NCBI GenBank assembly: GCA_963971225.1
Contig: OZ020269.1
Location: 94,329,540-94,393,539, forward strand
Reading direction: 5' to 3'
DNA: 64,000 bases
Source of the DNA: Melieria omissa
Taxonomy: Eukaryota > Arthropoda > Insecta > Diptera > Ulidiidae
The notes below the pieces were generated by a model. The model was given only the letters and a program-made list of their open reading frames with translations, made no database searches and had not been told where the DNA came from. The position numbers were made by a program, and so were the translations under genes. Below are positions 33,066 to 44,270 of the stretch, one piece after another; position 1 is the stretch's first letter, and the number at the start of each line of letters is the position of its first letter.

Positions 33066-33076
33066 GAATTCAGTCT
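33066..33076 (+). promoter_or_regulatory. Candidate TATA-less initiator
   Basis: TCAGTCT at 33070-33076 matches the fly initiator TCAKTY, with the A at 33072. No TATA box lies 30 bp upstream and no clear downstream promoter element was seen. It sits at the switch from GC-richer motif-cluster DNA to purine and CAA-rich, 5'UTR-like DNA, which is why it is preferred to other TCAGT words. Confidence 0.35.
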
Positions 33077-33827
33077 GTGAACAGGCGCCGAGCACTGCAC
33101 AGCTTTTGTATTTGTTGCGTTCGAGAATAGCATTTTCTTCTTAGAAGCGTTATCGTATCCCAGAAAAAAAATTTGAAAAAAGAAATTCCTTGTATTTCCA
33201 AGAAATAACACCAGAGAAAAGAAGCAGAATACCACAAAAACAAATTAAAAGAAAATAAACAGTTTTCAACAAATAGTGTAAAGTCTGTTCGGCTTTCGAT
33301 CATTTTCCCCCCCAAAGTGTGTGAACGCGCGCGTTACAACAACAACAACACAAAGTTTATCCAGTTTTGCAAAACGCTTTTGCTTCACAGTAATCGGTTC
33401 GCTTAATTTGTTTTCATTTCTTTCAACTGAAATTTGCATCATTTGTGTTGCAAATACAAAAATAAATAAAATATTTTGTGAAGTGTGAAATTCCCAGTGC
33501 TAAGCGAAAAAAAAGTTCAATTAAACCAATTCAGAAAATTTAAAAATATTTCAAAGAAATACCCACAAAACCGCTTTCGCTTTCAAACCGTGCAAACCAT
33601 AACAACAACAACAATTGTCAACGTTTAACAACGCTTCACAGCCCAGGCGCGCAAATTTACCGAGCAAAAATTTTGCCAAAAAAAGAATCAAGTGAAAAAT
33701 TTTGAAAAATTCTCAGTTTTCATACGAGAAGAAAAGAGTTTTTGCAGAGTTTGAAGAGTTTTCTTGAAGTGCAAGCGCGCTGTGTCCAAGCGAAAAGTTC
33801 AACGCAGCCCAGCAGGAAAGTTCAATT
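33072..33827 (+). other. Candidate untranslated first exon of a plus-strand gene
   Basis: The sequence is A-rich, with CAACAACAACAACAC, AAGTGTGAAATTCCCAGTG and many GAAAAGTTC-like words, the composition typical of long fly 5' untranslated exons, and it has no long open frame. It ends TTCAATT followed by the donor GTGAGT at 33828-33833. The motif cluster and initiator lie at its left end. The gene it would serve lies to the right, and its identity is unknown. It could also be unspliced intergenic sequence. Confidence 0.35.
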
Positions 33828-34097
33828 GTGAGTCAACCAAAACAACAACAAAATATTATAAAAATTATCATTTAAAATATAAGTTTTGGCAATTCATAAG
33901 CAGACTTTGAAAAATTTATGAAGACAAAAAAATTCTTGATTTTGTTTTTAAATTATTGCAAAAAATTCTGCCAAAAAACCAGTCAGTCAGTCGGCGCCCC
34001 TCCCCCGCCCCATTCTTTTTAGTTCACAAATTCGATTGGCATCTGCCTGTCAACAACATTCACATTCGGCGCGCTCTTTGCGTATGAATGTGTTTGA

Positions 34098-34134
34098 ATG
34101 AGTGTCTGTGTGTATGTGTGTGTGTGTGTGTGTG
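34098..34134. repeat. GT microsatellite
   Basis: TGTG repeats with minor interruptions. They give a Cys-Val run in the frame that later becomes the candidate exon, so upstream extension of that frame is not meaningful. Confidence 0.9.
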
Positions 34135-34208
34135 CATGCCCGATAAATGCAAAAAGCAAACGTAAGAAATTACACACAAAAAAGTTTATTATTTTTATTG
34201 CTAAACAG

Positions 34209-34499
34209 CAACAACAATTACAATCGCAACTCAGTCCAGTCCAGTCAGTGGCATTTCTAGAGCGAAGAAAACGTTTTTATCACAAGAGTAACAAGAACAA
34301 CAATAACAACAAACACAATTACAGTAACAACGACAACAACGACGGCCGCCCGCTCAAACGACCGGCATTCTCATTTATGACGTCATCTCAATTTCAACTG
34401 CAAAAGCCGTTAAGTCAACTACACAGCGGCGGCAGCAACAATAATAACAAAAACACAAAAACAACAACAATGAGTGTAGAAAATCTCAGCCAAAGTGCA
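34209..34499 (+). CDS. Candidate phase-0 coding exon, Gln/Asn-rich, gene unknown
   Basis: A pyrimidine-rich tract ends in CTAAACAG at 34208, a plausible acceptor, and GTAAGA at 34500-34505 is a plausible donor. The interval is 291 bp, exactly 97 codons, and open in one frame with phase 0 at both ends. The translation starts QQQLQSQLSPVQ, has an Asn-rich stretch and the basic segments RRKR and RPLKRP, and ends MSVENLSQSA. Possible starts are ATG at 34377 or at 34470; the latter has A at -3. Such Gln/Asn runs are common in fly regulators but also arise from CAA/AAC repeats, so this is tentative. I do not recognise the protein. Confidence 0.3.
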
Positions 34500-34509
34500 G
34501 TAAGACAAA

Positions 34510-34949
34510 TAAAAATGAACAAAATTAATGAATATAAATTTTGTAAAAAGTGAAATACCAAATTTTGGCAAATGTATTGAAAAGTGTAGAAGACTCAAAA
34601 ATAACAATTGAAACAAACACATTTTTGATTTTTCTTGTTTTACCAAAAAGGTATTGTAAAAGTGTAGTAGACGCAACAACAACAACAATTGGTTTATTCA
34701 AGTGTCAGTGCTATGTGAATATATAAAGTGAAGTGAATTTTTGTAAAATGTTATAAACAAAAATCGAGTAAATTTCAGAAGAACTCGAAGCAAGTAAATT
34801 TCTAAAGAATTCGAATGGAAATTTACATTTAAAAAGCATAAATAAGAATGTGGCAATTGAAGGACAAAGTTGTGGCTGAAAAGGTGCTGAAATACTTTAG
34901 CAACTTTCTTAACCCTCAGATGCATAAGTCTGCCTCAAAGAAGAGTAAC
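34510..34949. other. AT-rich spacer, no gene seen
   Basis: A-rich plus strand with repeated AAATTT and GTAAAA words. It ends at the target duplication of the next MITE. Confidence 0.4.
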
Positions 34950-34953
34950 AAAT

Positions 34954-35636
34954 CGCACACGCACTACAAAAGTGGCACAACTCAAAATTTTTGATTTTTC
35001 AGAAAACGCAAAAAACTGTTTTTGAGCTAAATAAACATTTTTTTTTTTAAATAACGTATAGACTGTTCAGAGAAAATCCTTACAGATTATGCTTTGGGAT
35101 AAATTGGAAGAATTTTTTTATTTTAGACTAGAAAATCCAAAATCTTGAGTTCTGACTGTTTTGATGATATTTTAACTCAATAATTACAGAATTGTTTTAA
35201 GTTATGTCACTTTTGCTGAGTTTTAAAATTATAAATGACAGTTAAAAAGTCGAAAGAAAAATTTTGAAAATTCGAAATTAATTTTTTTATTTAAAAATAT
35301 ATACTAAAATTGTCACAACAACAAAAATTTATTATATAATTTTTTTATTTTTTTATTATAATTTTTTTATTTAAAAATATATACTAAAATTGTCACAACA
35401 ACAAAAATTTATTTCGTCAAAAGTGTCACAATTTGAATTAGGACTCTTTTGCGTTGAGCTGCAGCGATCAAACTTCTGGACATGAAGAGAGACCTAATTG
35501 TATTTTGGCAAAAGTTAACAACAACAAAACATACTGAACTTTTGCTTATTGGTAGATTGATGCATTGTGCACAGTATTAACACATAAAACGAAAATTTAA
35601 AATTTTGAGTTGTGTCACTTTTGTAGTGCGTGTGCG
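34954..35636. mobile_element. 683-bp MITE with about 38-bp terminal inverted repeats
   Basis: The left end CGCACACGCACTACAAAAGT and the reverse complement of the right end agree over about 38 bp with one mismatch. AAAT flanks both ends (34950-34953 and 35637-35640), a likely 4-bp target duplication. The interior is AT-rich, non-coding, and contains an 80-bp-period duplication: ACTAAAATTGTCACAACAAC occurs near 35303 and 35383. GTGNCACAAC also appears in the TIRs. No transposase is encoded. I cannot assign a superfamily from a 4-bp AT-rich duplication alone. Confidence 0.85.
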
Positions 35637-35640
35637 AAAT

Positions 35641-35985
35641 ATTTACCAATTTATTTTCTAATTAAACTTCAATATAGTTTTCTGAAATGTAAATGAGATC
35701 AAAGTCGTTTTGTTAGTATTTAATAAATATTTTCGTCAAAATTATTTTCTGATTGTAAATTATGTTTAAAGGAAAAATTTTGTCTATTTAACAAACAAGG
35801 AAAGAATTAATTGATTTAAACAAATTATTCGAAATGTATTTTACTTGTTAAGCTGAGCTGAGAGAAATAAAATTGAATCATAACTTCTTGTTAAAAGAAA
35901 TTTTTATAATGGAATACACAAAATTCTTGAAAGAAAAAGTCAGAAAATGCTCATTACTAAAAAAAAAAATTAGTTTGTTTTAACT
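35641..35985. other. AT-rich spacer between two DNA elements
   Basis: No gene or repeat structure seen. Confidence 0.45.
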
Positions 35986-35987
35986 TA

Positions 35988-36729
35988 TCAGGTGTACAAC
36001 TTTGCTTCCGCCGTTTTTTCCAAAATTAAAAGCTTTATTGCGAAAAAGTGCTTACAGATGTATTATTCAAAGTATTGTCCGTCGCTAGCGACAACCCATC
36101 TCCCATCTTTCCGGAAAATTTTCGGATCCCGGCTCGAAAAAAGGAGTCCTCTTTTGACGCTATCCATGAAGCAATCCATTTTTCCAATTCTTCGAAGGAT
36201 TGCAAATGTTGATCTGCCAGGCCGTGTGCCATCGAACGGAATAGGTGGAAGTCAGAAGGGGCGACATCTGGGGAATACGGCGGGTGGGGCAAGACTTCCC
36301 ATTTCAGCGTTTCCAGGTACTTTTTGACCACTTTTGCGACGTGAGGCCGAGCATTGTCGTGTTGGAGGATGACTTTGTCATGTCGCTCTTCCATTTTTAA
36401 AACGTTGAAACCACTCCCGACACGTTCTTTCACTCAGAGCAGCATCACCGTAAGTTTCTGAGAGCATTCGATGCGCTTCAGCTGCATTTTTTTTCGAATT
36501 GTAACAGAAAAGTAAAACTTCCCGCAAATGGCGAGAATTGGGCACATAAACGGACATTTTCGAGCGTGAATAATACGAAAACAAGAACAACTGTCACTGA
36601 AACGGCGATGACAATTCGTTAGGCACTGTCCACACTCACTTTAAAGGCATTACCATCTATGTATTTCAACCAGCCTCAGCCGGTACAGCCACCTATCGGA
36701 AAACGGCGGAAGCAAAGTTGTACACCTGA
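35988..36729 (-). mobile_element. Internally deleted mariner element, 742 bp, complete ends
   Basis: Terminal inverted repeats start TCAGGTGTACAACTTTGCTT and agree for about 30 bp without mismatch. TA is present at both outer borders (35986-35987 and 36730-36731). Typical mariner elements are about 1.3 kb; this one lost about 0.55-0.6 kb from the centre. The remaining coding parts read on the minus strand. With perfect ends it could have been mobilised by a transposase supplied elsewhere. Confidence 0.93.
36035..36590 (-). pseudogene. Mariner DD34D transposase with central deletion
   Basis: The N-terminal frame (36590-36378) gives MSVYVPNSRHLREVLL, the HTH residues, and WFQRFKNG before the frame is lost. 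The C-terminal frame (from about 36400 to 36035) resumes at ERHDKVILQHDNARPHVAK and continues to PPYSPDVAPSDFHLF. Between the second and third catalytic aspartates I count 34 residues, the DD34D signature. The first catalytic aspartate and the surrounding ~200 residues are missing. The final codons end at FSQ near the left inverted repeat. Confidence 0.9.
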
Positions 36730-36734
36730 TATAT

Positions 36735-37290
36735 TAACACTAGACTGCTAAAGTTGAGTAGTTTTTATTACTCTTTTGAAGTTTTTTTATTGTTATTATT
36801 TTTGCATTAGTTATTTAATTATTTTTATTATTATTTTTTATTTTTATAATTTTTTTTCATATGAGTTTTACTATTATTATTTATTTATTTATTATTTTAT
36901 TTTTTACTATTAGTATTTTTTTATTAATTTGTATTATTATTTTTTTTATTTTTATTACTTTTTTTCATATGATTTTTACTATTTTTGAATGACAAAAATT
37001 TCAAATTAACTTCATACGTGCAATTAGAAGTTTGGTTTAATTTTTTATTTTTTTCAGCTACAATTAAATTTAATATAAAAAGTGTTAAATTTATGTTTCT
37101 GCTAAATATTTGTTTACAATTAAATACAACATACGTTGTAACAATTTGTATTAATTATAATTTGCTTGTAAGTATGTGAAAAATCTAATTTTTATGCATT
37201 AAAAATAAACATAAGAAATGGTGTTTACAGTTTCTAATGCCACTTCAGATGTAATCAATTACAAACAAAAACTCTTGAAAATATTTCTTA
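36735..37290. other. AT-rich low-complexity DNA
   Basis: TTATTATTATTT-type sequence from 36780 to 36990, then unique AT-rich DNA. No gene. Confidence 0.6.
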
Positions 37291-37830
37291 TGAATGTATT
37301 TTTGTTTTTTAATATATTTAAATATAAACACTTTTTGCTCAATACTTCCAGACAATTTGTGTCAAATTTAACGTTTTTTGTAATTTTTTGAGAGCTCAAG
37401 TTGTGTTGCCTGTTCAAATTAAACACAAACAAATTTGTTAAACAAGTTTTATTTTATTGTATTTTTTAATATATTTAAATATACAGATTTTTTGCTCAAT
37501 AGTTCCAGACAGTTTGTGTCAAAGCTCAAGATTTTTTTGCCGTTTAACTTAAATACAACAATATTCTTTATAATTTTATGTTTTTATTTTTTAATATATT
37601 TGAACATGTATTTTTTTCCTACATTCGCAAAACTTGTGTCAAAACTCAAAATTTTTTTTGCCCGTTAAAAAAAAACAAAAACTTGTTTACATTTTTTGAA
37701 GCCGTTTTATGTGCAATAAATCAAATCATGTAATTAAGCAACTTAACAAGCAATAAAGCAATTAACAATTAAAGCAATAATATACTTAAAAAAATGTTTC
37801 CAGACAATTCTTGTCAAGTTATATGTTGTT
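37291..37830. repeat. Degenerate tandem repeat, about 120-175 bp period, four copies
   Basis: The word TTCCAGACAATTTGTGTCAA occurs near 37344, 37502 and, more altered, near 37622 and 37797. It follows TTTTTTAATATATTTAAATAT in several copies and precedes AAACTCAAGNTTTTTTTGCC. Small open frames within it are artefacts. Confidence 0.75.
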
Positions 37831-40130
37831 GTTTGAATATTTTGTAAATTGTTTTCCCATTTAAAATGAAATACAAACAATTCGTTTAACTCTAATTCCC
37901 AGAATTTTAAAAGTAACGTATACCCAGAAGTGAGACCTGTCAGGCTCATATGAGCAAAACAACTGAAAAACTCGTTTTTTTACTTTTAGAAATCCAATTA
38001 CTATTTAAAGACGATTTTATTTAAGTTATGTATTTTTAGAACAGAACTTGTGAATACAGAGTCCACTGGTAAACAATTGCTACTGCAAAAGTATAATTAA
38101 TTAATCCAGATATTCACATCTTTGTCAAAGTTGGGTGGAAGTGGAATGGAGATTTGATTTAATAATTAAATTGTAAACATGTTCCTGCATTTTGGAGATG
38201 TGTGGTGGACAAATATGACATCGACTTTGTTTACGTGTACCAGAATTTGGCGCCTGCGAGCTAACCTTTTACAGTAATACAGCATTTATTATTGCCTGAG
38301 TTATCGCTCGTAGATATTCGTGGCTATACAAAAAAAAATCCCCCAGATACGTAAAAACAACAAAATTTTGCTATCTATACCCTCATTCCAGTAAAGACGT
38401 GTTTTTAGCCATATGACATATGTCGCAATGAAAGCTAGAGGTCATTCATTAGGTTTGTTTGTTTTTTGTTTTTTCTGAGTGTTGTTGTATTGAACCCCGC
38501 ATTCAATAAATTATCGGCTAATTCCTTACTGGTGAACTAGTTGGTCATTACTACATTTGTGTTTGTGAGGCTCACACAGTTTTTCAACACCCTTTTTGCA
38601 AGACCCACAGCTCCTCGATTACCATCTTTGCATGTGTATGACATTTCAGGAAGTATTAGCACCGTCGCACTTCCATATTCTGATTACATATTTATCGGGA
38701 TTGGAAGACATAAACGGTATGAACTAACATCAACTTCGGCGAGGCATAAGTTCTTCAGAATATGTCATTTATTGTAGTATTTTCAAACATTTTAATTGAC
38801 TTTATTCCATGCCGACTGGATGAGTGCTAGGCTCAAAAACTATGAACTTGACACGATAAAAATGCACCAAAACATGAAAAATAAAAATATTTTTCCATAT
38901 GGTGGACAAAATGTCAAGGAATCCTGATTAAATTTGAGTATTTGTTCAAATGAGCTTCTGAGGCTCACTTCTGAGGTTACGTTGCATTTTAAAAAATTGT
39001 TTAAAAAAAGTGGAAAAACTGTCTAAAAAGTCAAATTTATAAATTAAGTATAATTCTAACATTCCATTAGAGGATTACATAAAAAAATTGGAATCGAAAA
39101 TCTTTTGGTATAGGATTTATCACCATTTGAAATCTTTAGTGAGACGAAGAGGCTCTCTTCTGGCAATTAGGGTTAAAATTCTTGATGCTGTTTTAAGTGT
39201 AAAAACAAAACAATTAAATGATTAAATGATGATTTTTATTTTATAAATATTAACTTTATATATTTTGTCATTATTACGTGCATTTTCTTAAAACAAAAAA
39301 CACATTTTTAAATGTTTATGATGGAAATTATAAGACACAGTAACAAATATTTTTGTGTAAGCAAACATTTATAAAATAAAAAAAGTATTTAAAGAAAAAG
39401 TATTGGATGCAAAAATAATAATTTATTTTTAGAAAAATTATTAAAAACAATCATATTTAGTTTTAAATCTAGTTTTATATTAATAAAAAAAATTGTTAAA
39501 ATTAAAAAAAAAGTATAAAATAAAACAAATTTTAATAGAAACAAGTATTAAGTAAAAATATGAAACAGAAACATAACATAACAAATAATTAATGTTTAAT
39601 TTTTAAACAATTTTTATACTTACAAACAAAATTAATTATTTTATTTATTAAAATTAAAAATAAATGTAAATTATTGGTTACCAAAAAAAAATCCAAACAT
39701 TTTTCAAATTCGATGAAAAAATTTAAACTGAAAAAAAATTACAAACAATCGGTTACTAAAAAAAACAATTTTTTTAAATTCAGTGAACAATTCCAAAGCT
39801 AAAAAAATACTACAAATTATCGTTTATTAAAAAAAAGCAAAAATATTGCAAAATCGGAGAAAAATTCCAAAATTAAAAAATTTTTGTTTCATTTAACATA
39901 TTTGTACAATTTACAACACTACTCAGCAACAACAAGAATGAAATGCTTTCAGAAACAATTCATAAATCTCTTCTCTAAAATTTATTTTCAATAACACGAT
40001 TCACGAACCTAATTTTTCTTTTAAATATAAGTCAGTAAAGTTTAAGTACTAAAACAAAAATAAAGTAATTAGTCGAAGTCAGATTATAATGTTTCCGTTT
40101 AGTTAGTAATTTTCTTAATTTACGTTCAAG
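37831..40130. other. AT-rich sequence, no supported gene
   Basis: A plus-strand frame at 38541-38777 has mixed composition but no known motif. The part 39190-39900 is A-rich low complexity with repeated AAAAAATT words. The word CTAGAGGTCATTCAT at about 38433 also occurs at 19055, so an old dispersed repeat may be present. Confidence 0.4.
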
Positions 40131-41280
40131 AGTAGTAAAAATGTTTATTGCAAACACTTCATGAACACGAGAAACCCTTTCCAAGGGTTTGCATGTGCAG
40201 ATCTGTTGCCAGCTGGCAGCGACAGCTGCAACGTCAACGAGTCGCCGCTGCATGCATAATAAATTTGCAACTGACACTCAGCTCAGTGTGCAACTGCAAC
40301 TTCGCAGCACTCGATCACCTCATTTACCATTGTTGTCAACTTTAACTTTCGCAACTATAAAACGAATACATACAAACAGTAAGCGACCAGTATCAACAAA
40401 AACAAAAACAACAGTCACTCTTAAATTTCGCGCTTACAATTTGTTGATTTTGTTTGTTTGCTCCTTGGTTTTTTTAATGTTTTTCTTATCGTCTTGTAAA
40501 TACTGTTCGGCGTTTGGGCATGAAATCACGTTCCATTTGGCGGCTATAAAGTGCTCACAAAACAAAAAGAAGAAGAAGAAGAAACATGAGCAGCACGAAA
40601 TCAAATGAGTAGACACCGAAAGCGAAAACCAAGGAATAAGTCGCGTTCACTTAAACGAAAATGAAAAGTTAAAAGCCTTTGGGGTCTTTTGGGGATTTTT
40701 GCAGCAAACAACGACGACGATTGTAACTTGAGGGCAATTCGTTGTGCCGGTTCGTTGAGGGCTGTGTGTTTATATGTGTGTGTGTGTTTGATTGTTACAA
40801 CTCTGACTCAGCTAGACGAACGAACGGCCGGCCGGTTTTCGGTTTGAGTGACTGAATGATTGACAAAGTGAATGGATACTTGCACTTTCTAGCCTCTAAA
40901 GTTGTTCGATACAAAATAAATTGTTGGGCTTTGAAGCGTTAATAATTGTTTTAAAGTGCTGATGGTTTGTAGTTAAGTGTGTTCATAGGGAATTTCTTAG
41001 GTGTTTGGTGAAGTTATTTGGTTTTGGAATATTTTTGTTTAATTTCATGAACATCTCTTTTAAACTTTTAACTATTTTGTTGTGTTACTTTGTGAACGTA
41101 TGAGCTCTCTACGGTTCGAGGAAACAAAATTGTTGTTGGTCTTTGGAATAGTTTCAAGTTTTGAGAGTATTTTAAAGTAAAATCAACTAAGTTTTTAAAT
41201 TATAGTGAAATATAGACTTCTGTGATGATATCTTTTCACATAGTAAAGAAAATAGAAGAAGCAAAAGAACATGAACTCTT
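40131..41280. other. Balanced island
   Basis: GC-richer than its surroundings, with a GAAGAAGAAGAA tract near 40566-40582 and a GT tract near 40775-40788. Open frames are short and overlap on both strands. No transposon protein. Confidence 0.4.
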
Positions 41281-41520
41281 ATTTGAAGCTTCAATTCAGA
41301 CATATATTTTTTTAAATATTTGTAACTATAGTAAATTAAATAAAAAGTAAATAATAATAGTTAATTAAAATAGTTAATTAGTAATGGATTAATTAATAAT
41401 TATTAATTAATTTATATTTAAACATTAGTTGTTAACATTGTTGACATTAGTTGAGAGATTGTCTACAGTTAGTGGAGATTGTTTACATTTGGTGGTGTTT
41501 CGAGATTAACCAACTTCGAT
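41281..41520. other. AT-rich spacer
   Basis: TTAATTAATT-rich sequence, no feature. Confidence 0.5.
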
Positions 41521-42190
41521 CCACTGAGCTCGAAATTTAAGTATTGAAATCATCAATCAATCAATCAAATCATCAAATCATCAATCACCTGACATTTAAA
41601 TATTGAAAGCCTTCAATCAAACCAAATTGTAGAGATACTTTTTCATCCAATAATCAACTGGAAAACTTTATTATAGTTCTAAATAATTTCAAACTGATAC
41701 TGAAATTTAAATATTGAAACCCTTCAATCAAACCAAATTGTAAAAAAATTATTCAGCAATAATCAACTAAAAACTTTGTCATAGTTCGAAATAATTTCAA
41801 ACAGGGCACGAAATTCAAATAATGAAATTGTTAAACAAAAATTGCAAAATGATTTTTTTAATAATTTTTTTTATCAAATAATTAATGAATTTATTTTTAG
41901 TTTATTTTATTTTAATTTTTAATTTATTTTAATTTATTTTTAATTTTTGTTTTTTATTAATTTTTGTTATCATTTCCAGTGCTCTTAAAAATTTGTCTGC
42001 ATTGTTTTTAATGTTTGGTTTTCAAATTTAAATAATTTCAAGTAATGCAAACTGGGCTCGAAATTCAAATATTGAAGTCATTGAACACAAATTGTAGACT
42101 TTCATCAAATAATAAATTCTTTTAATTCTCTTTAATTAATGAATTAATTTCAAAGTGATCTTGAACTTCAAATATTGAAATCATTAATCC
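41521..42190. repeat. Degenerate tandem repeat, about 115-120 bp units plus AT-rich linker
   Basis: GAAATTTAAATATTGAAACC-like starts occur near 41530, 41590, 41702 and 41808 and again near 42060 and 42164. Each is followed by CCAAATTGTA, ATAATCAACT and AAATAATTTCAAACTG. The array is interrupted by TTTATTTTA-rich DNA at 41840-41990 and its right side is cut by the LINE starting about 42195. Related words resume at 44000-44110, beyond the LINE. Confidence 0.75.
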
Positions 42191-42194
42191 TTTC

Positions 42195-43560
42195 CAAGGA
42201 GCAACCTCACCTATTTGTCATCTTGTAGCAAAAACTACGATTGTTTCTAATCTCGCAACCTTTGCACATGACTGTATCTCCGCCTTTAACGCCGGATTTC
42301 AAGTTGGTACCGTTTACACGGATTTCTCAAAGGCATTTGACAGGGTGTCTCATTGCATTCTGGTTCTTAAACTAGCACAGCCTTGGGTTCCACTCTATCT
42401 TCCTCGAATGGATCCGATCTTAGTTTAGTAATAGCAAAGAATATGAAGTAATGGAATATGAATTAATGGTTGATGGCTTTCACTCCGAGCCATTCACTGC
42501 TACTTCCGGGGTTCCTCAGGGCAGCATCCTTGGTCCTCTGCTCTTTGTACTCTTTATTAATGATATTAGTAGCTGCCTTTCCAAGAGTAAGTTCCTGATT
42601 TAGGCGGATGAACTAAAAATGTACACTGCTGTCCGCAGTCCTTGCGATGCTGACAATCTACAGTCTGATTTGAACAACGTCAATCTGTGGTGCAATAGAA
42701 ACCAGCTCTCATTAAACCTTAAAAAGTGCCTCTATATGACATTCTGTAAATCGTCAGCTTTTATCCAGTCCTCATATCATAATGCTAGTACGCTTCTCGA
42801 GAGGCTAAGCGTCTTCACAGACCTTGACGTAATCTTTGACCACAAGTTGTCGTTTGTTAATCATGTGAACTTCATTATCTCTAAATCCTACTCTTTGCTA
42901 GCATTTGCTCGTCGTAATAGTTTCGAATTCTCTGATCCCTACATGCTCAAGCTTCACTTCTTTTGTTAGATGTCGTCTAGAGTACGCGTCTTTTGTCTGG
43001 AATCCATATTATTCTTCTCATTGTAATCGTATTGAAGGAATTCAAAAAACTTCTTGAATTTTGGCCTTGCCTCTCTAAAGTTTTCCAGTCCCATTCCTTC
43101 GTATCTATCGCGTTCCTCTCTCATAAACCTTATATCTCTTGAGAGTAGAAGAACTATCCTCTCTTTGTTGTTCGTCCATGAGGTTATTAGTGGTTCTGTT
43201 GATTGTCCTTATCTCCTGAGTCTAATTAACTTCAATGTTCCTTCTCGTGTCCTCCGTCATTACGACTTATTTGTCATATCTGCCTGCAGGTCTAATTACG
43301 CCTTGAATGCCCCTTTGGTGAGAGCGCTTTCCGAATTTAACAAGATCTGCGGTTCTCTTAACCTCGATCTTTCGATCTCCAAACAAGAATACAAATCACC
43401 TCTGAATTGCTTTTATAAATAACGTCATTCTCATTGTTATTCTATTCTTAAGTTCTATTGCTATTGTTATTCTATTTTTAAGTTCTTTTATTGTTGTTTG
43501 CTTAGTCTGTAAGTTCATTTACTGTAGACTTGAAATAAATGAATTGAAATGAAATGATTT
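42195..43560 (+). mobile_element. 5'-truncated Jockey/CR1-group LINE
   Basis: The element is on the plus strand, begins within the reverse transcriptase domain and ends with an AAATGAATTGAAATGAAATG tail near 43530-43556. Its GC content and codon-like structure contrast with the AT-rich tandem repeat on both sides. I did not find an unambiguous target duplication; AAATCATTAATCC on the left and AAATGATTTATG on the right are only loosely similar. Confidence 0.8.
42250..43422 (+). pseudogene. LINE reverse transcriptase ORF2 with destroyed YADD box
   Basis: Conceptual translation gives LATFAHDCISAFNAGF, then VYTDFSKAFDRVSH with the first catalytic aspartate, and SGVPQGSILGPLLFVLFIND. The catalytic box that should read YADD is stop-A-D-E (42601-42612): the tyrosine codon is TAG and the second aspartate is glutamate. 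The thumb region LNNVNLWCNRNQLSLNLKKC follows (in the frame to 42969). Further frame changes precede the C-terminal block LISLESRRTILSLLF to INFNVPSRVLRHYD (43054-43422), a tail characteristic of Jockey/CR1-group LINEs. The copy is dead. Confidence 0.85.
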
Positions 43561-44270
43561 ATGGGTTTAATTTAAGTAGGCACCAACAAATTAATATTTT
43601 TAGAAGTGAATTCAAAGCAAATTACATAAATTTTACTGTTATCCCAAAAAAAATTTCCAATAATTTGCAGCGATATCAGGGAAAGTTTGTGTTCTAATTG
43701 AAGTCTACGAATTGAGCGCGTTTGATCAAAACCCTGTTTCTTTAAAAATGGTTAAATAAAATCAAAAAGTGATCATTTTGTATTTTTCCATAAATATTAC
43801 ATAATTTTTCTGTAATTAAAAAATATTAATAAAAAATTTATTTAACCTCTTTTAAGCTAAAATTGTTCAAAAGTAAATTAGCTCTAGAACTCTAACAAAG
43901 AGGCGTGGCGACTTCAAATGTCGGTGCACACTTCTTAGGCAAATGTTTCATAATTTAAATATCAAATAGTAATATCGAACCACAGGGTACAATTCGGTGT
44001 CGAAAGGGTTAAACACAAATTGCAAAATGATTTGTTTTAATCAAATGTTTGTCCATCAATTTTTGTTATCATTTCATTTTCATCATTTTTTGGTTTTCAA
44101 ATTTAAATATAACTTTTTTGGCCACAAATTAATTAGGTCATTTTTTATTGGTCATTAAATGTGCGTTTTTTTAATTAAAATTATTTTTGTAATTTTTTTT
44201 TTTGCTCTTTAAATAATTTTCGCAACAGTTTTTTTTAGTTTCCTACTGCGTTACACCCAAACTGACAATA
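43561..44270. other. AT-rich sequence with possible decayed TTAA element
   Basis: TTAACCTCTTTT at 43842 and CGAAAGGGTTAA ending at 44012 loosely resemble opposite ends of a TTAA-flanked MITE of about 163 bp, but the inverted match is weak. The rest continues the repeat family of 41521-42190. Confidence 0.35.

Noticed and set aside
19055..38447. Shared word CTAGAGGTCATTCAT at about 19055 and 38433
   Set aside because: Homology does not clearly extend beyond the word, so it is too short to define a repeat family.
43842..44012. Possible third TTAA MITE (TTAACCTC...GGGTTAA)
   Set aside because: The inverted ends agree at only a few positions and TTAA is frequent in AT-rich DNA.
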